A stretch of 23,337 bases of DNA from CAZGKX01 sp964525945 (GTDB lineage Bacteria > Pseudomonadota > Gammaproteobacteria > Legionellales > Legionellaceae): assembly GCA_964525945.1 (NCBI GenBank), contig CAZGKX010000045.1:1-23337 (forward strand), in the 5' to 3' direction. The stretch's first letter is position 1, and each line of letters opens with the position of its first letter. A program made the translations under genes and the position numbers. Shown piece after piece: positions 7,046 through 14,753 of the stretch. The notes under the pieces are model-generated. The model did not search any database, was not told where the DNA came from, and saw only the letters and a program-made list of their open reading frames with translations.

Positions 7046-8008
7046 ATGAAAATAGCGTTTTTTATGGACCCGTTGCACACGATCCACCCTGCTAAAGACT
7101 CGACATTGGCGATGATTGAAAGTGCCAAAAAACTAGGGTGGTTTTGCGCTTATTTCACACCCAACGATTTATTTTGTCGGGATGGCCAATCGTATGCAAC
7201 GATGTCGTCCATCACAAATTTAGACGTATCAAAAAACGAATGGGTCACCACCACACCTCTTGGTGAACAACCTTTAACAGCGTTTGATATCATTTTAGTT
7301 CGCAAAGATCCGCCTTTTAATATGGCCTATATTGTCGCAACGTATGCGTTGGAGTTGGCGGAACAACAAGGTGTGTTGATTGTGAATAAGCCACAAACCC
7401 TACGTGATGCCAATGAAAAATTTTTTACATTGCATTTTCCACAATGCTGTCCCTCCACGTTGGTGAGTCAAAACATTAACCACTTGCGCGCTTTTTGGCA
7501 GGAGCAGGGCGATGTTATATTTAAGCCATTGCATGCCATGGGGGGAGAGGGCGTTTTTCATGTGGATAAAGCCGGACGCAATTTGTCCGTTATCCTGGAA
7601 ACCCTAACCCAACATCAATCCATTCAAATCATGGCCCAGCGATACATCCCGGAAATCAGTGCCGGCGGTGATAAACGCATTCTGATGATCAATGGCGAAC
7701 CAGTGTCCTATGGGTTGGCTCGTATTCCTGCAAAAGGCGAATTAAGAGGCAATCTTGCTGCGGGGGCCAAGGGACGTGTTTTACCGCTTACCGAGAGAGA
7801 GCACTGGATTTGTTCGCAATTGACCAAGACGTTTTTGGACAAAGGGTTGTATTTTGTGGGCATTGATGTCATTGGCGATTATTTAACCGAAATCAATGTC
7901 ACGAGCCCCACCTGCATTCGGGAAATTGCCGCTGAAACAGGTTTGGACATTGCTGGGGATTTTTTACGCGGTCTTGCTGTAAGGCGGGTCAAGCACGAGC
8001 TTACTTAA
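7046..8008 (+). CDS. gshB: Glutathione synthetase GshB
   Basis: GshB adds glycine to gamma-glutamylcysteine using ATP, the second step of glutathione synthesis. The 320-residue length matches E. coli GshB (316). Visible ATP-grasp signatures are VRKDPPFNMAYI (about residues 85-96), IFKPLHAMGGEGVF (about 159-172), RILMINGEPVSYGLARIPAK followed by GELRGNLAAGAKG, and the metal/substrate segment GIDVIGDYLTEINVTSPTCI near the C-terminus. It follows gshA with 2 nt between stop and start, clearly one operon: gshA makes the substrate for gshB. The 3' end overlaps the convergent trmL stop by 8 nt, so the two transcripts must overlap at their ends. Confidence 0.97.
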   Translation: MKIAFFMDPLHTIHPAKDSTLAMIESAKKLGWFCAYFTPNDLFCRDGQSYATMSSITNLDVSKNEWVTTTPLGEQPLTAFDIILVRKDPPFNMAYIVATYALELAEQQGVLIVNKPQTLRDANEKFFTLHFPQCCPSTLVSQNINHLRAFWQEQGDVIFKPLHAMGGEGVFHVDKAGRNLSVILETLTQHQSIQIMAQRYIPEISAGGDKRILMINGEPVSYGLARIPAKGELRGNLAAGAKGRVLPLTEREHWICSQLTKTFLDKGLYFVGIDVIGDYLTEINVTSPTCIREIAAETGLDIAGDFLRGLAVRRVKHELT

Positions 8009-8447
8009 ACCCTAATTGCCGCCAAGCTTCAAAAAAAACAATCGCCACGGCGTTTGATAAATTTAAACTGCGACTTTGAGCATGCATGGGAATGCGAATG
8101 CTTTGATAGCGTTCTCGCAGGTCGGCGGGTAAGCCACGTGTTTCTGGGCCAAACAGAAACATGTCTTCATCTTGGTAATTAAAATCAGTGTAATGGGTTT
8201 GTGTTTTGGTGGTGCAGGCGAAAATACGGCGTGTTTGATTTTTTTCAATAAAAACAGTCTCATTTTCATAATGAACAATATTGGCCCACTCATGGTAATC
8301 CAAACCAGCGCGACGCATGCGCTTGTCATCCAAGGTAAACGCCAACGGATGAATGAGATGCAACAATGCGCCACTGTTGGCGCATAAACGAATGATGTTG
8401 CCGGTGTTCGGGGGAATTTCAGGCTGGTAAAGTGCTATGTGTAGCAT
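8001..8447 (-). CDS. trmL: tRNA (cytidine/uridine-34 2'-O)-methyltransferase TrmL
   Basis: TrmL uses S-adenosylmethionine to methylate the 2'-OH of wobble position 34 in tRNA-Leu isoacceptors. It belongs to the SPOUT (trefoil-knot) class and acts as a dimer. The 148-residue length is typical (E. coli 157). Diagnostic motifs are the N-terminal PEIPPNTGNIIRLCAN (9-24), the knot segment FLFGPETRGLP (near 97-107), and the C-terminal RIPMHAQSRSLNLSNAVAI followed by EAWRQLGF. The start codon lies inside the end of mlaA (29-nt overlap), so it is probably translated from the mlaA transcript. The 3' end overlaps convergent gshB by 8 nt. Confidence 0.96.
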   Translation of the reverse strand: MLHIALYQPEIPPNTGNIIRLCANSGALLHLIHPLAFTLDDKRMRRAGLDYHEWANIVHYENETVFIEKNQTRRIFACTTKTQTHYTDFNYQDEDMFLFGPETRGLPADLRERYQSIRIPMHAQSRSLNLSNAVAIVFFEAWRQLGFK

Positions 8448-9231
8448 GCTGCGCCGTGGTCAAGGGAAATTTTGAAGGCGTACCATCGGCAGGCGTTTCC
8501 GGTAATATGACCGTGTTTGCCTGCTGTTCTTCCTCCACATACAAGGAGCCGTTGTCTTGTTGTTCGCCCGTGATTAAAAAGTTGCGATGTTGCAAATAGG
8601 CATCCCGCATAAAGGTGTATTTATCCAGAGCATCGGCCATTAATTTTTCTGTTTCAAACATTTGTGAACGCAGATCCACATAACGCAATGCCAATAGGCC
8701 ATACAACAAAGCATCCGAATGGATATAAGGATAAGGGGTGAATAAAGCATAATCAAACATCATGCCCATGCCATCTCGAAATGTGCTGGGACCGAGCAGC
8801 GGAATGACCAAATAAGGGGATGTTTTATCACCCCATTTTGCAAAGGTTAACCCTAAATCGTTACTGTGGGGTGGCAAACCAAACGTGCTTGCGGGATCAA
8901 ATATGCCGCCAATACCGATGGTGGTGTTGATGATAAAACGCCAAGTGTCTTTGATGGCGTAATTCCAATCTGCTTGCAATAAATCATTGGCAACAGTGGG
9001 GAGCATGTTCACGTTGTTGTAAGCATTGTTAATGCCGGACCGTACTTTTGCGGGCACCACGGCTTTATACACTGTGGCAGGCGGTTTTAGAAGAACGGTG
9101 TCGACGGCCATGTTGAATTTAAAAAATTGGCGGTTGATGGGTTCGTAGGGATCAACAGGATTTGTGCCTTTGTATGCACATGCGGATAATAAGAGGGTGC
9201 TGGTTGTCGCGAGAGTCATCAATAAACGCAT
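8419..9231 (-). CDS. mlaA: Outer-membrane lipoprotein MlaA (VacJ)
   Basis: MlaA is the outer-membrane part of the Mla pathway, which removes phospholipids from the outer leaflet and passes them to MlaC and the MlaFEDB transporter. The 270-residue product has a lipoprotein signal with lipobox LLSAC, lipidated Cys at residue 18. Family signatures follow: NPVDPYEPINRQFFKFNMAVD (24-44), NNAYNNVNMLPTVANDLLQ, FIINTTIGIGGIFDPAS, SNDLGLTFAKWG, and PYLVIPLLGPSTFRDGMGM. The C-terminal 60 residues are Gln/Thr-rich and low in conservation. No other mla gene is in the window, so as in E. coli mlaA is apart from mlaFEDCB. It overlaps downstream trmL by 29 nt. Confidence 0.96.
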   Translation of the reverse strand: MRLLMTLATTSTLLLSACAYKGTNPVDPYEPINRQFFKFNMAVDTVLLKPPATVYKAVVPAKVRSGINNAYNNVNMLPTVANDLLQADWNYAIKDTWRFIINTTIGIGGIFDPASTFGLPPHSNDLGLTFAKWGDKTSPYLVIPLLGPSTFRDGMGMMFDYALFTPYPYIHSDALLYGLLALRYVDLRSQMFETEKLMADALDKYTFMRDAYLQHRNFLITGEQQDNGSLYVEEEQQANTVILPETPADGTPSKFPLTTAQHATHSTLPA

Positions 9232-9338
9232 GATTTTTTTATTCGAGTTAAAAACTCATGGTACACCAGAACCTCGAATTTGAATACAACAACGCGCGAA
9301 TATGTTAACCTGCACATTATTTTTTTCTGGAAAATTCT

Positions 9339-11507
9339 ATGGCAATGGCGGCTTGGTTGGATGGGCTGAATGAACGGCAACACAGTGCTGTGACAGCACC
9401 TATGGGTAATTTATTGGTGTTGGCCGGAGCGGGTAGTGGCAAAACGCGCGTTTTGGTCAGCAGAATTGCCTGGCTTGTCGAGGAGCAACAATTATCGCCC
9501 CATGCGATTTTAGCGGTGACCTTTACCAACAAAGCGGCGGGTGAAATGAAAGGGCGTTTGAGTAAACTGCTGTCCTGTCCTTTGCAAAATTTATGGGTAG
9601 GGACTTTTCATGGGTTGTGCCACCGCTTGCTCCGCCGGCATTATATGGACGCGAAATTGCCTGAGCATTTTCATATATTGGACAGCGACGATCAGGCTCG
9701 CATTTTGAAACGAGTCATCGTGTCACTGAATTTAGACATTGATCAATGGCCCGTTAAACAAGCACAAGCGTTCATCAACGGTAATAAAGATGAGGGTTTA
9801 AGACCGCACCATGTGCATGTGCAACCTTATGGGCCTGCTCGCACATTGCTGTCCATCTATCAAGCTTATGAACAAGCGTGTCGAACAGCAGGAGTCATTG
9901 ATTTCGCTGAATTATTATTGCGGTGCCATGAATTATTAAGGGATAACCCAGCATTGCTAGCGCACTATCAACAGCGTTTTCAAGCCATTTTGGTGGATGA
10001 GTTTCAAGACACCAATGCTATCCAATACGCTTGGATTCGTCTGCTTGCTGGCGAGCAGGCAGCGGTTATGGCGGTGGGTGATGATGATCAATCCATTTAT
10101 GGGTGGCGGGGCGCTAAAGTTGAAAACATTCAACGGTTTTCCAAAGATTTCCAGAACACGCAATTGATCCGGCTCGAACAAAATTACCGCTCAACGTCGA
10201 CCATTTTGGATGCAGCGAATGCCTTGATCACCAACAACAGCTCGCGCATGGGTAAAGAATTATGGACAGCAGGGCATGCTGGTGAAAAAATTGTTGTTTT
10301 TAGTGCCTTTAATGAACTGGAAGAAGCGCGTTTTGTCAGTGAACACCTTGCCATGGAACTTGGGCGTGGCCGTTCAGCAGAAGAAATTGCCATATTATAC
10401 CGTTCCAATGCACAATCTCGCGTGTTGGAAGAAGCGTTGTTGCGATCAGGCATTGCTTATCGGATCCACGGTGGCGTGCGTTTTTTTGAGCGTGCGGAAA
10501 TCAAAGATGCCTTGGCTTATTTGCGTTTGTTGGCCAATCCTAATGATGACACTGCATTTGAACGTGTCGTTAATTTTCCAGCGCGGGGAATTGGCGAAAA
10601 AACGCTTGAAGAGTTGCGTATTTTTGCGCGTTCCAGCAGCATTTCATTGTGGGAATCGGCATCGCGGATGATTGGCTCCAACCACTTTTCACAACGTGCT
10701 GCATCGGCTTTGGCCAATTTTATGAAGTTGATTGAGCAATTGCATTTCCACACCGAACATCTAGAGCTCGATGAGCAAATCCATGAGTTGCTGACGCAAA
10801 CGGGTCTATATGAGCATTTTGCGAAGAGTAAAGCTGATAAATCTGAATCCAAGTCAGAAAATTTACAAGAATTGGTCAATGCTGCCAAGCAATTTCGTTA
10901 TGAGCAAGATAGGGATGAAGAGCTACCCATGCTGGTGGCATTTTTGGCACATGCTTCATTGGAAGCCGGGGACATGCAAGCGCAGGAACATGAACGTTAT
11001 GTGCACATGATGACCTTGCATGCTGCCAAAGGGCTTGAGTTTCCATTGGTGTTTTTAGTGGGGATGGAAGAGGGGGTGTTTCCCGGTAAGCAATCCATTG
11101 AAGATCCCGCTCGCTTGGAGGAGGAACGTCGATTGTGTTATGTCGGCATGACCCGTGCGATGGAAAAATTAGTCATCTCTTATGCTGAAATAAGGCGATT
11201 GTACGGCCGGGAAGAATACCATCGGCCTTCACGTTTTCTAGCTGAATTACCAAGCCAATTGTTGCATGAGGTGCGTGCAAAGGCACGTTTTAATCCTTCG
11301 CCACAAAAAAAATCAACAGCGGCAATGGAGCACGAATCGGGTTTAAGGCTAGGACAGCAAGTCAGTCACGTAAAATTTGGGCAAGGTGTTGTGTTGGCCA
11401 TTGAAGGGCAAGGGGCGCACACACGCGTCCAAGTAAATTTTGTTGATCATGGCACGAAATGGTTGGTGGTCGCCTATGCGAATCTAACGGTTGAACCTTC
11501 TTTTTGA
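9339..11507 (+). CDS. uvrD: DNA helicase II UvrD
   Basis: UvrD is a superfamily 1A 3'-5' helicase that displaces the incised strand in nucleotide excision repair and acts in mismatch repair. At 722 residues it matches E. coli UvrD (720). Motifs in order: N-terminal LNERQHSAVTAP, Walker A LAGAGSGKTRVLV (28-40), AVTFTNKAAGEM, FHGLCHRLL, Walker B VDEFQDTN (about 218-225), GDDDQSIYGWRGA (about 247-259), QNYRS, MTLHAAKGLEFP, and motif VI RRLCYVGMTRA near residue 600. The C-terminus has the UvrD/PcrA Tudor-like domain (GQQVSHVKFGQGVV). A GGAA ribosome site lies about 8 nt before ATG 9339. It is divergent from mlaA across 107 bp, where I see no clear LexA box. The cyclase gene starts 10 nt downstream, so the two are probably co-transcribed. 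Confidence 0.97.
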   Translation: MAMAAWLDGLNERQHSAVTAPMGNLLVLAGAGSGKTRVLVSRIAWLVEEQQLSPHAILAVTFTNKAAGEMKGRLSKLLSCPLQNLWVGTFHGLCHRLLRRHYMDAKLPEHFHILDSDDQARILKRVIVSLNLDIDQWPVKQAQAFINGNKDEGLRPHHVHVQPYGPARTLLSIYQAYEQACRTAGVIDFAELLLRCHELLRDNPALLAHYQQRFQAILVDEFQDTNAIQYAWIRLLAGEQAAVMAVGDDDQSIYGWRGAKVENIQRFSKDFQNTQLIRLEQNYRSTSTILDAANALITNNSSRMGKELWTAGHAGEKIVVFSAFNELEEARFVSEHLAMELGRGRSAEEIAILYRSNAQSRVLEEALLRSGIAYRIHGGVRFFERAEIKDALAYLRLLANPNDDTAFERVVNFPARGIGEKTLEELRIFARSSSISLWESASRMIGSNHFSQRAASALANFMKLIEQLHFHTEHLELDEQIHELLTQTGLYEHFAKSKADKSESKSENLQELVNAAKQFRYEQDRDEELPMLVAFLAHASLEAGDMQAQEHERYVHMMTLHAAKGLEFPLVFLVGMEEGVFPGKQSIEDPARLEEERRLCYVGMTRAMEKLVISYAEIRRLYGREEYHRPSRFLAELPSQLLHEVRAKARFNPSPQKKSTAAMEHESGLRLGQQVSHVKFGQGVVLAIEGQGAHTRVQVNFVDHGTKWLVVAYANLTVEPSF

Positions 11508-11517
11508 GAGAAAGGGC

Positions 11518-12813
11518 ATGGACAGCAAAAATACTCAATTTTTGTACAATATCAAGCAAAAAGAATTGGAATTTACGCTGCATACTGCGCAATTGGGGTA
11601 TTGGAATTTAAATTTAAGCACAGGTGTTGCTGAGCGTTCATTGCTGCACGACCAAATTTTTGGCTATTCAACGCGTTTAGCTGAATGGACGTACACCATT
11701 TTTTTAAACCATGTTCATCCTGAGGATAAACCGCGTGTTGATCAAGCGTTTAAAGCAGCCGTTGCTCATCATACCGCGTGGGAAGTTGAATGCAGAATTT
11801 ATCGGGTGAATGATCCCTGTTTGCGGTGGATTTGGGCGGCAGGGAATATCGTCGAATTTAACGAAGGCACGCATATGCTTGGCTTAATACAAGACATCAC
11901 CGAACGCAAAAAAAATGAAGCCTCCATCGCTATGTTGTCTTCGCTGGTTGAGTTTTCGGATGAAGCTATTTTAGGCCTCGATCTGCAAGGCATTGTATTT
12001 AGTTGGAACAAAGCCGCTGAAAAATTATACGGTTATACACAAGAAGAAATAAGTGGTTGTTCCATTACAAAACTTTATCCCCCGGATAAAGCCCATGAAT
12101 TGGGCGATATTTTGCATAAAATTGCCTTGGGTGAAAGTGTCAAGCAAATGGAAACCATTCGTGCCCATAAAGATGGACGTTTAATACCCATTTCCATCAC
12201 GGTGTCTCCTATAAAAAATGCCACGGGTGATATTGTTGGTGTTACTGCTATGGTGCGTGATATCACCGAGCAAAAAATAATGTTGGAAAAGCTAAAGCAT
12301 TTGGCTCAGCATGATCCGCTTACTGGATTAATCAATCGCCCTTTGTTTGAAGATCGTATTGTGCAAGCCATTGCTTATGCCAAACGCCAAAAAAATAATT
12401 TTGCGGTGGGTTTTTTAGATTTTGATGATTTTAAAAGCATTAACGATCGATATGGGCACACCATCGGTGATTTATTGTTAAGTGCCGTGGCGAAAAGTAT
12501 GCAAAACAATATCCGCGGAATTGACTCTTTAGCGAGGCTTGGTGGTGATGAGTTTGGCTTAATTTTACTGGGCATTGATAACGATCGAGACATTGTGCAA
12601 TTGATTCACCGCATCACCACACTTTTTTCCAAGGGATTTCATATCGACAACAAAACGTTAAAGATAAGCTTTAGCCTGGGCATTGCCATGTACCCCAAAG
12701 ATGGCGCTCAATCGCTTATCGAAAAGGCGGATGCAGCGATGTATTATGTGAAAAAACATGGAAAAAATAATTTTAAATTATTTGACGCAAATGATTGCAC
12801 GCATTATTCATAA
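11518..12813 (+). CDS. PAS-PAS-GGDEF diguanylate cyclase
   Basis: This 431-residue protein is predicted to make cyclic di-GMP from two GTP. No signal peptide or membrane span is visible, so it is cytoplasmic. The first PAS (about 20-130, with WRCR-type WNLNLSTG and LRWIWAAGNI, ending IQDITERKKNE) and the second PAS (about 135-253, SDEAILGLDLQGIVFSWNKA, ending VRDITEQK) are followed by a GGDEF domain (about 262-425: HDPLTGLINRPLFEDRI, FLDFDDFKSINDRYGH). The catalytic GGDEF is intact at 342-346, and an inhibitory I-site RGID lies exactly five residues before it, so it should be active and product-inhibited. There is no EAL domain. The start ATG 11518 has AGAGAAAGGGC just upstream; an earlier in-frame start within uvrD is unlikely. 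What the PAS domains sense is not apparent. Confidence 0.93.
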   Translation: MDSKNTQFLYNIKQKELEFTLHTAQLGYWNLNLSTGVAERSLLHDQIFGYSTRLAEWTYTIFLNHVHPEDKPRVDQAFKAAVAHHTAWEVECRIYRVNDPCLRWIWAAGNIVEFNEGTHMLGLIQDITERKKNEASIAMLSSLVEFSDEAILGLDLQGIVFSWNKAAEKLYGYTQEEISGCSITKLYPPDKAHELGDILHKIALGESVKQMETIRAHKDGRLIPISITVSPIKNATGDIVGVTAMVRDITEQKIMLEKLKHLAQHDPLTGLINRPLFEDRIVQAIAYAKRQKNNFAVGFLDFDDFKSINDRYGHTIGDLLLSAVAKSMQNNIRGIDSLARLGGDEFGLILLGIDNDRDIVQLIHRITTLFSKGFHIDNKTLKISFSLGIAMYPKDGAQSLIEKADAAMYYVKKHGKNNFKLFDANDCTHYS

Positions 12814-12904
12814 ACCTTATTTTTGCGTATATAGATTGAATTTAAACGCATCAGATGATACGTTTCATGCTGATTGAAAAATTAGCCTACGAAAGGAGAA
12901 TGGT

Positions 12905-13687
12905 GTGAAATTTACGAATTTACTTGCTGCGAGTGTCTTCATGACAGCAGTTGTATCGCCTGTTGTAATGGCTCAGCCTGCAAATGTTACTCCTGAGCAA
13001 AAAAAGGCAATGGAACAAATTATCCATGATTATTTGCTCAGTAATCCTGAGGTTTTGCTTGAGGCGTCCCAAGCGCTGCAGCAAAAACAGCAAACGGCCA
13101 TGCAAAATGAAGCGAAATCAGCCATTTCACAAAACAGCAGTGGTCTTTTAAGTGAAACACTTGCGGTTGCTGGAAATCCCAAAGGGGATGTGACATTGAT
13201 TGAATTTTTTGATTATCAATGCATTCACTGCAAAAAAATGAAACCCGTCGTGGCGGAGTTAATTAAAAAAGACTCCAATTTACGTGTGATTTTCAAAGAA
13301 TTCCCTATCTTTGGAAAAACGTCAGAAATTGCATCGCGCGCTGCAATGGCGGCTGCTATGCAAGGAAAATACATGCAAATGCAAGAAGCGTTGCTAAAAG
13401 TGGACAAACACCTCGACAAAGAAATTGTTTTAGAAACTGCAAAATCAATTGGTTTGAACATGGCCAAATTGCAAACGGACATGGACAGCAAAGCGGTTAC
13501 CGATGTTCTCGATGCCAATCGGCAATTGGCTGAAAAAATGCATTTAATGGGCACCCCGGCATTTATTGTGTTGTCCACACCGGCCGGCCAATTCAAAGAA
13601 GGCAGTGAAACAGCGTTCATTCCTGGTGCGGCCAGTGAAGAAGCATTGCAAGCCTTGATTGCGAAAGCTGCTGGTAAAAGCGCTTGA
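12905..13687 (+). CDS. Com1/DsbA2-like periplasmic thiol oxidoreductase
   Basis: A 260-residue secreted thioredoxin-fold protein. A signal peptide covers residues 1-23 (VVMA cleavage). Residues 24-80 are a helical Gln/Ala-rich region like the N-terminal dimerisation segment of Legionella DsbA2 and Coxiella Com1. The DsbA-type fold follows: IEFFDYQCIHCKKMKP with the active-site CIHC at 106-109, FKEFPIFGKTS, and the cis-proline in GTPAF (Pro 218). The known relatives are dimeric and both oxidise and isomerise disulfides, being kept partly reduced by DsbD, which is also encoded in this window. It starts with GTG 12905: AAAGGAG at 12892-12898 fits it, whereas the nearby ATG at 12900 runs straight into a TGA in the other frame. 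It seems monocistronic. The fold and thiol activity are confident; the choice between Com1 and DsbA2 orthology is not. Confidence 0.92.
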   Translation: MKFTNLLAASVFMTAVVSPVVMAQPANVTPEQKKAMEQIIHDYLLSNPEVLLEASQALQQKQQTAMQNEAKSAISQNSSGLLSETLAVAGNPKGDVTLIEFFDYQCIHCKKMKPVVAELIKKDSNLRVIFKEFPIFGKTSEIASRAAMAAAMQGKYMQMQEALLKVDKHLDKEIVLETAKSIGLNMAKLQTDMDSKAVTDVLDANRQLAEKMHLMGTPAFIVLSTPAGQFKEGSETAFIPGAASEEALQALIAKAAGKSA

Positions 13688-13700
13688 TAAATAGATCACA

Positions 13701-13732
13701 GGTGGGCACATCGCTTTGCTCTTTTGCCCACC
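13701..13732. repeat. REP-like palindrome after the DsbA-like gene
   Basis: GGTGGGCA, 16-nt loop, TGCCCACC, eight perfect pairs, starting 14 nt after the dsbA-like stop. The arms and the following CTACA resemble a palindrome widely dispersed in proteobacterial intergenic DNA. It has no T-run behind it. It may stabilise or end the transcript. Confidence 0.55.
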
Positions 13733-13771
13733 CTACACGACTGCACTATTCCGATAAACAAGCCACAACCT

Positions 13772-13803
13772 CACCCTGAATCCCATCCGGGTGTATATTT
13801 TTT
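13772..13803 (+). terminator. Possible intrinsic terminator or second REP-like palindrome
   Basis: CACCC (13772-13776), 12-nt loop, GGGTG (13789-13793), then TATA and six T to 13803. The stem is short but GC-only at its core and T-rich sequence follows, so it can work as a terminator for the upstream dsbA-like gene. The CATCCGGGTG side also looks like a dispersed repeat family. Confidence 0.4.
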
Positions 13804-13832
13804 AAAAAATAGAACAGCATTATTGAGTTAAA

Positions 13833-13842
13833 NNNNNNNNNN
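13833..13842. other. Assembly gap (10 N) in the glyQ leader
   Basis: Ten consecutive N ending 8 nt before the glyQ start codon. They hide the glyQ ribosome binding site and probably part of its promoter. Confidence 0.98.
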
Positions 13843-13850
13843 ACATATTC

Positions 13851-14753
13851 ATGAATAAACCGAAAACCTTCCAAGACATTATTCTCACCTTGCAGCAATT
13901 TTGGGCCGCGCAAGGCTGCGTCCTCTTGCAGCCCCTTGATATGGAGGTCGGTGCAGGAACGTTTCATCCAGCCACTTTTTTAAGAGCCATTGGACCTGAA
14001 CCTTGGTCGGCAGCGTATGTGCAGCCATCACGTCGTCCCACCGATGGCCGGTATGGGGAAAATCCAAATCGTGTGCAACATTATTACCAATTTCAAGTTG
14101 TGCTGAAACCTTCACCCTTGGATATACAGGAAAAATACTTGGATTCTTTGCGGGCCCTAGGTGTTGATCCTTTAACCGATGATATTCGGTTTGTGGAAGA
14201 CAATTGGGAGTCTCCAACGCTTGGTTCCTGGGGATTGGGCTGGGAAGTGTGGCAAAATGGCATGGAGGTGTCACAGTTTACTTATTTCCAACAAGTGGGC
14301 GGCTTGCCTTGCAAACCCGTGACAGGGGAGTTGACCTATGGATTGGAACGCTTGGCCATGTCACTTTTGAAAGTGGACAGCTTTTTTGATATGCCGTGGA
14401 GCCATACCACGCATGGTATGGTGACGTATGGTGATATATTTCATCAAAATGAAGTGGAAATGTCCGCGTATAATTTCGAACACGCGGATGTGGCGTTTTT
14501 GCTGAAACAATTTGATCATTATGAAACTGAATCGCAACGTTTGGTGGCATTGGGTTTGCCTTTGCCGGCGTATGAAATGGTGATTAAAGCGTCGCACACC
14601 TTCAATTTATTGGATGCGCGCCATGCCATTTCTGTGACCGAGCGACAACGGTATATTTTACGTGTCAGGCAATTGTCCAGAGCGGTGGCACAAGCTTATT
14701 ATGAAGCGCGTGAAGCCTTGGGTTTTCCGATGAGAGTATGTGATGTTGAGTGA
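13851..14753 (+). CDS. glyQ: Glycyl-tRNA synthetase alpha subunit GlyQ
   Basis: GlyQ is the catalytic subunit of the heterotetrameric (alpha2beta2) bacterial glycyl-tRNA synthetase, activating glycine with ATP. The 300-residue length fits (E. coli 303). The chain reads as a standard GlyQ throughout: FQDIILTLQQFWAAQGCVLL, MEVGAGTFHPATFLRAIGPE, AAYVQPSRRPTDGRYGENPN, RVQHYYQFQVVLKPSP, IRFVEDNWESPTLGSWGLGW, EVSQFTYFQQVGG and TYGLERLAM. The ribosome site is lost in the adjacent N gap. The stop overlaps the start of glyS by 11 nt, which suits translational coupling of two subunits needed in equal amounts. Confidence 0.98.
   Translation: MNKPKTFQDIILTLQQFWAAQGCVLLQPLDMEVGAGTFHPATFLRAIGPEPWSAAYVQPSRRPTDGRYGENPNRVQHYYQFQVVLKPSPLDIQEKYLDSLRALGVDPLTDDIRFVEDNWESPTLGSWGLGWEVWQNGMEVSQFTYFQQVGGLPCKPVTGELTYGLERLAMSLLKVDSFFDMPWSHTTHGMVTYGDIFHQNEVEMSAYNFEHADVAFLLKQFDHYETESQRLVALGLPLPAYEMVIKASHTFNLLDARHAISVTERQRYILRVRQLSRAVAQAYYEAREALGFPMRVCDVE

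Noticed and set aside
9232..9338. Search for a LexA (SOS) box and a promoter upstream of uvrD
   Set aside because: No CTG-N10-CAG type site is present; CTCATGGTACACCAG has the wrong spacing and half-site. TTGAAT/TATGTT has a 15-bp spacer and a poor -10.
12814..12904. Possible promoter TTGAAT-N17-TACGTT before the dsbA-like gene
   Set aside because: The spacing is right, but the -10 matches the consensus poorly. A promoter must be nearby, but I cannot locate it with confidence.
13746..13815. Minus-strand reading ending NIHPDGIQGEVVACLSE, a possible gene remnant
   Set aside because: It runs into the N gap, has no start with a ribosome site, and falls on the REP-like palindrome, which explains the HPDG-like reading.
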